DNA from: an uncultured Bacteroidota bacterium
GTDB lineage: Bacteria > Bacteroidota > Bacteroidia > Flavobacteriales > Flavobacteriaceae
Reading direction: 5' to 3'
DNA length: 64,000 nt
NCBI GenBank assembly: GCA_902561795.1
Contig: CACERG010000002.1
Coordinates: forward strand, 1-64,000
A program made the translations under genes and the position numbers. This document shows positions 63,250 through 64,000 of this stretch, one piece after another. The notes beneath the pieces were generated by a model. The model was not told the DNA's origin and searched no databases. It worked only from the letters and a program-made list of their open reading frames with translations. Each line of letters starts with the position of its first letter. Positions within the stretch are counted from its first letter, which is position 1.

Positions 63250-64000
63250 ATGCCAAAATTAGCTGTTTTTCCAAAAGCATATATGAAAGCCTTGTGTAAG
63301 GACGGGTCCATGAAAATTTCAGAATGGATTTCACTAGCCTCAAAGCTTGATATTCAGGGATTAGAATGGTATGCAGGCTTTTTAGAAATGAGGGATAAAA
63401 CAAGATGGAAAGATTTCAAAAAAATGGTTGAAGATATTGGAAAAGAAATTCCAATGATGTGCTGTTCTCCAGATTTCACCCACCCTGACCAAAAATTTAG
63501 GGAAAAAGAAATCTTAAAGCAAAAACAATGGATAGATATGACAAATATTCTTGGAGGTAGCTACTGTAGGGTTTTATCTGGACAAAACAGACCTGGATTA
63601 TCTTTGGCGGATGGACTTCATTATGCATCACAATGTATTTCTGACTGTTTATCATATGCTGAAGAAAGAGGAATTACACTTGTTCTAGAGAATCACTATA
63701 AAGATGATTTTTGGAAATATCCAGAATTTGCCCAAAAAAAAGATGTTTTTAAATCTTTAGTAGAAAGTATCAATCATCCAAGTTTTGGTGTAAACTTTGA
63801 TCCAAGTAATGCTTTTTTAGCAGGAGAAGAACCGCTTGATCTTCTCTATTCCATATCTGATAAGGTTGTAACCATGCATGCAAGTGATAGATATCTAAAA
63901 TCGGGCACAATAGATGATTTAAAAAAAATTGATAGTGGTAAAATTGGCTATGCGAATATACTTAGTCATGGTGAGGTTGGTAAAGGGATGAATGATTATG
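63250..64000 (+). CDS. TIM-barrel sugar phosphate isomerase/epimerase, 5' part (runs off window)
   Basis: 250 codons are visible from ATG at 63250 ('MPKLAVFPKAYMKALC'); the frame is open at the right edge, so it was not in the ORF track. The sequence follows the AP endonuclease 2/xylose isomerase-like fold, with candidate metal ligands Glu in 'ITLVLENHY', Asp in 'GVNFDPSNAF', and His in 'VTMHASDRY'. Family members isomerise or epimerise keto-sugars. It is the fifth gene of the run starting with the Gfo/Idh/MocA protein. The lost 3' end probably covers the last 20 to 40 residues. Confidence 0.9.
   Translation, partial: MPKLAVFPKAYMKALCKDGSMKISEWISLASKLDIQGLEWYAGFLEMRDKTRWKDFKKMVEDIGKEIPMMCCSPDFTHPDQKFREKEILKQKQWIDMTNILGGSYCRVLSGQNRPGLSLADGLHYASQCISDCLSYAEERGITLVLENHYKDDFWKYPEFAQKKDVFKSLVESINHPSFGVNFDPSNAFLAGEEPLDLLYSISDKVVTMHASDRYLKSGTIDDLKKIDSGKIGYANILSHGEVGKGMNDY

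Overview
The window is a gene-dense, AT-rich stretch of a Bacteroidota chromosome, most likely a marine member of the Flavobacteriales. The evidence is a type IX secretion (T9SS) adhesin followed by a PorP/SprF-family partner, DUF4199 and DUF6580 membrane proteins, a CarB that ends before the allosteric domain, MtaB, many lipoproteins with short lipoboxes, almost no Shine-Dalgarno sequences, and promoter-like sites matching the Bacteroidota pattern TTG-N19/20-TAnnTTTG. I saw no tRNA, rRNA, CRISPR array, insertion sequence or prophage. No stretch over 300 bases lacks a gene; the longest gaps (about 150 to 195 bases, before rpsF, purB and the exported protein at 55143) hold only AT-rich leaders and possible promoters.

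Layout. 1-15057: the 3' part (about 4,680 codons in view) of a giant SprB-like cell-surface protein, with an 840-bp tandem repeat at the left edge, Ig-like modules, a recurring inserted module, SprB-like repeats, a PKD domain and a gliding-motility-type C-terminal domain. A translationally coupled PorP/SprF-family outer-membrane protein follows. 15054-20065: two overlapping MORN/YwqK-like lipoprotein genes, then an acyl-CoA ligase, MarR regulator and acyl-CoA dehydrogenase group for fatty-acid activation and oxidation, with a 24-bp near-perfect palindrome just upstream of marR. 20125-30144: purL, an RsmB/NOP RNA methyltransferase, an MsbA-like ABC exporter, a phosphohexomutase, a GT2 glycosyltransferase and DUF4199, with the last few overlapping or abutting as an envelope-related operon. 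30240-36293: housekeeping and envelope genes (rpmE2, oligopeptide-binding lipoprotein, mtaB, GNAT, alpha/beta hydrolase plus lytic transglycosylase, TPR membrane protein, rpmH). 36368-50964: carB directly behind a strong terminator, DUF6580, an S41 protease, purB, a CarboxypepD_reg protein, rdgB, rlmH, a BrkB-family protein, priA, rpsF-rpsR-rplI and hisS.

50966-64000 (continuing off the right edge) is the accessory, carbohydrate-oriented part: a fatty acid hydroxylase, two DUF1080 (3-keto-glycoside hydrolase family) proteins, two Tat-exported Gfo/Idh/MocA oxidoreductases, a sialate O-acetylesterase-like esterase, a GH16 glucanase, and a compact run of Gfo/Idh/MocA, HUMPS-family decarboxylase/aldolase, zinc-type dehydrogenase lacking its structural-zinc cysteines, SDR and TIM-barrel sugar isomerase. 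Together these look like a pathway that cleaves a polysaccharide, deacylates it, oxidises sugars in the periplasm to keto-sugars, hydrolyses the keto-glycoside and processes the product in the cytoplasm. No SusC/SusD pair or sugar kinase is visible, so substrate and entry route are unknown. This locus and the modular adhesin are the most promising places for something undescribed.
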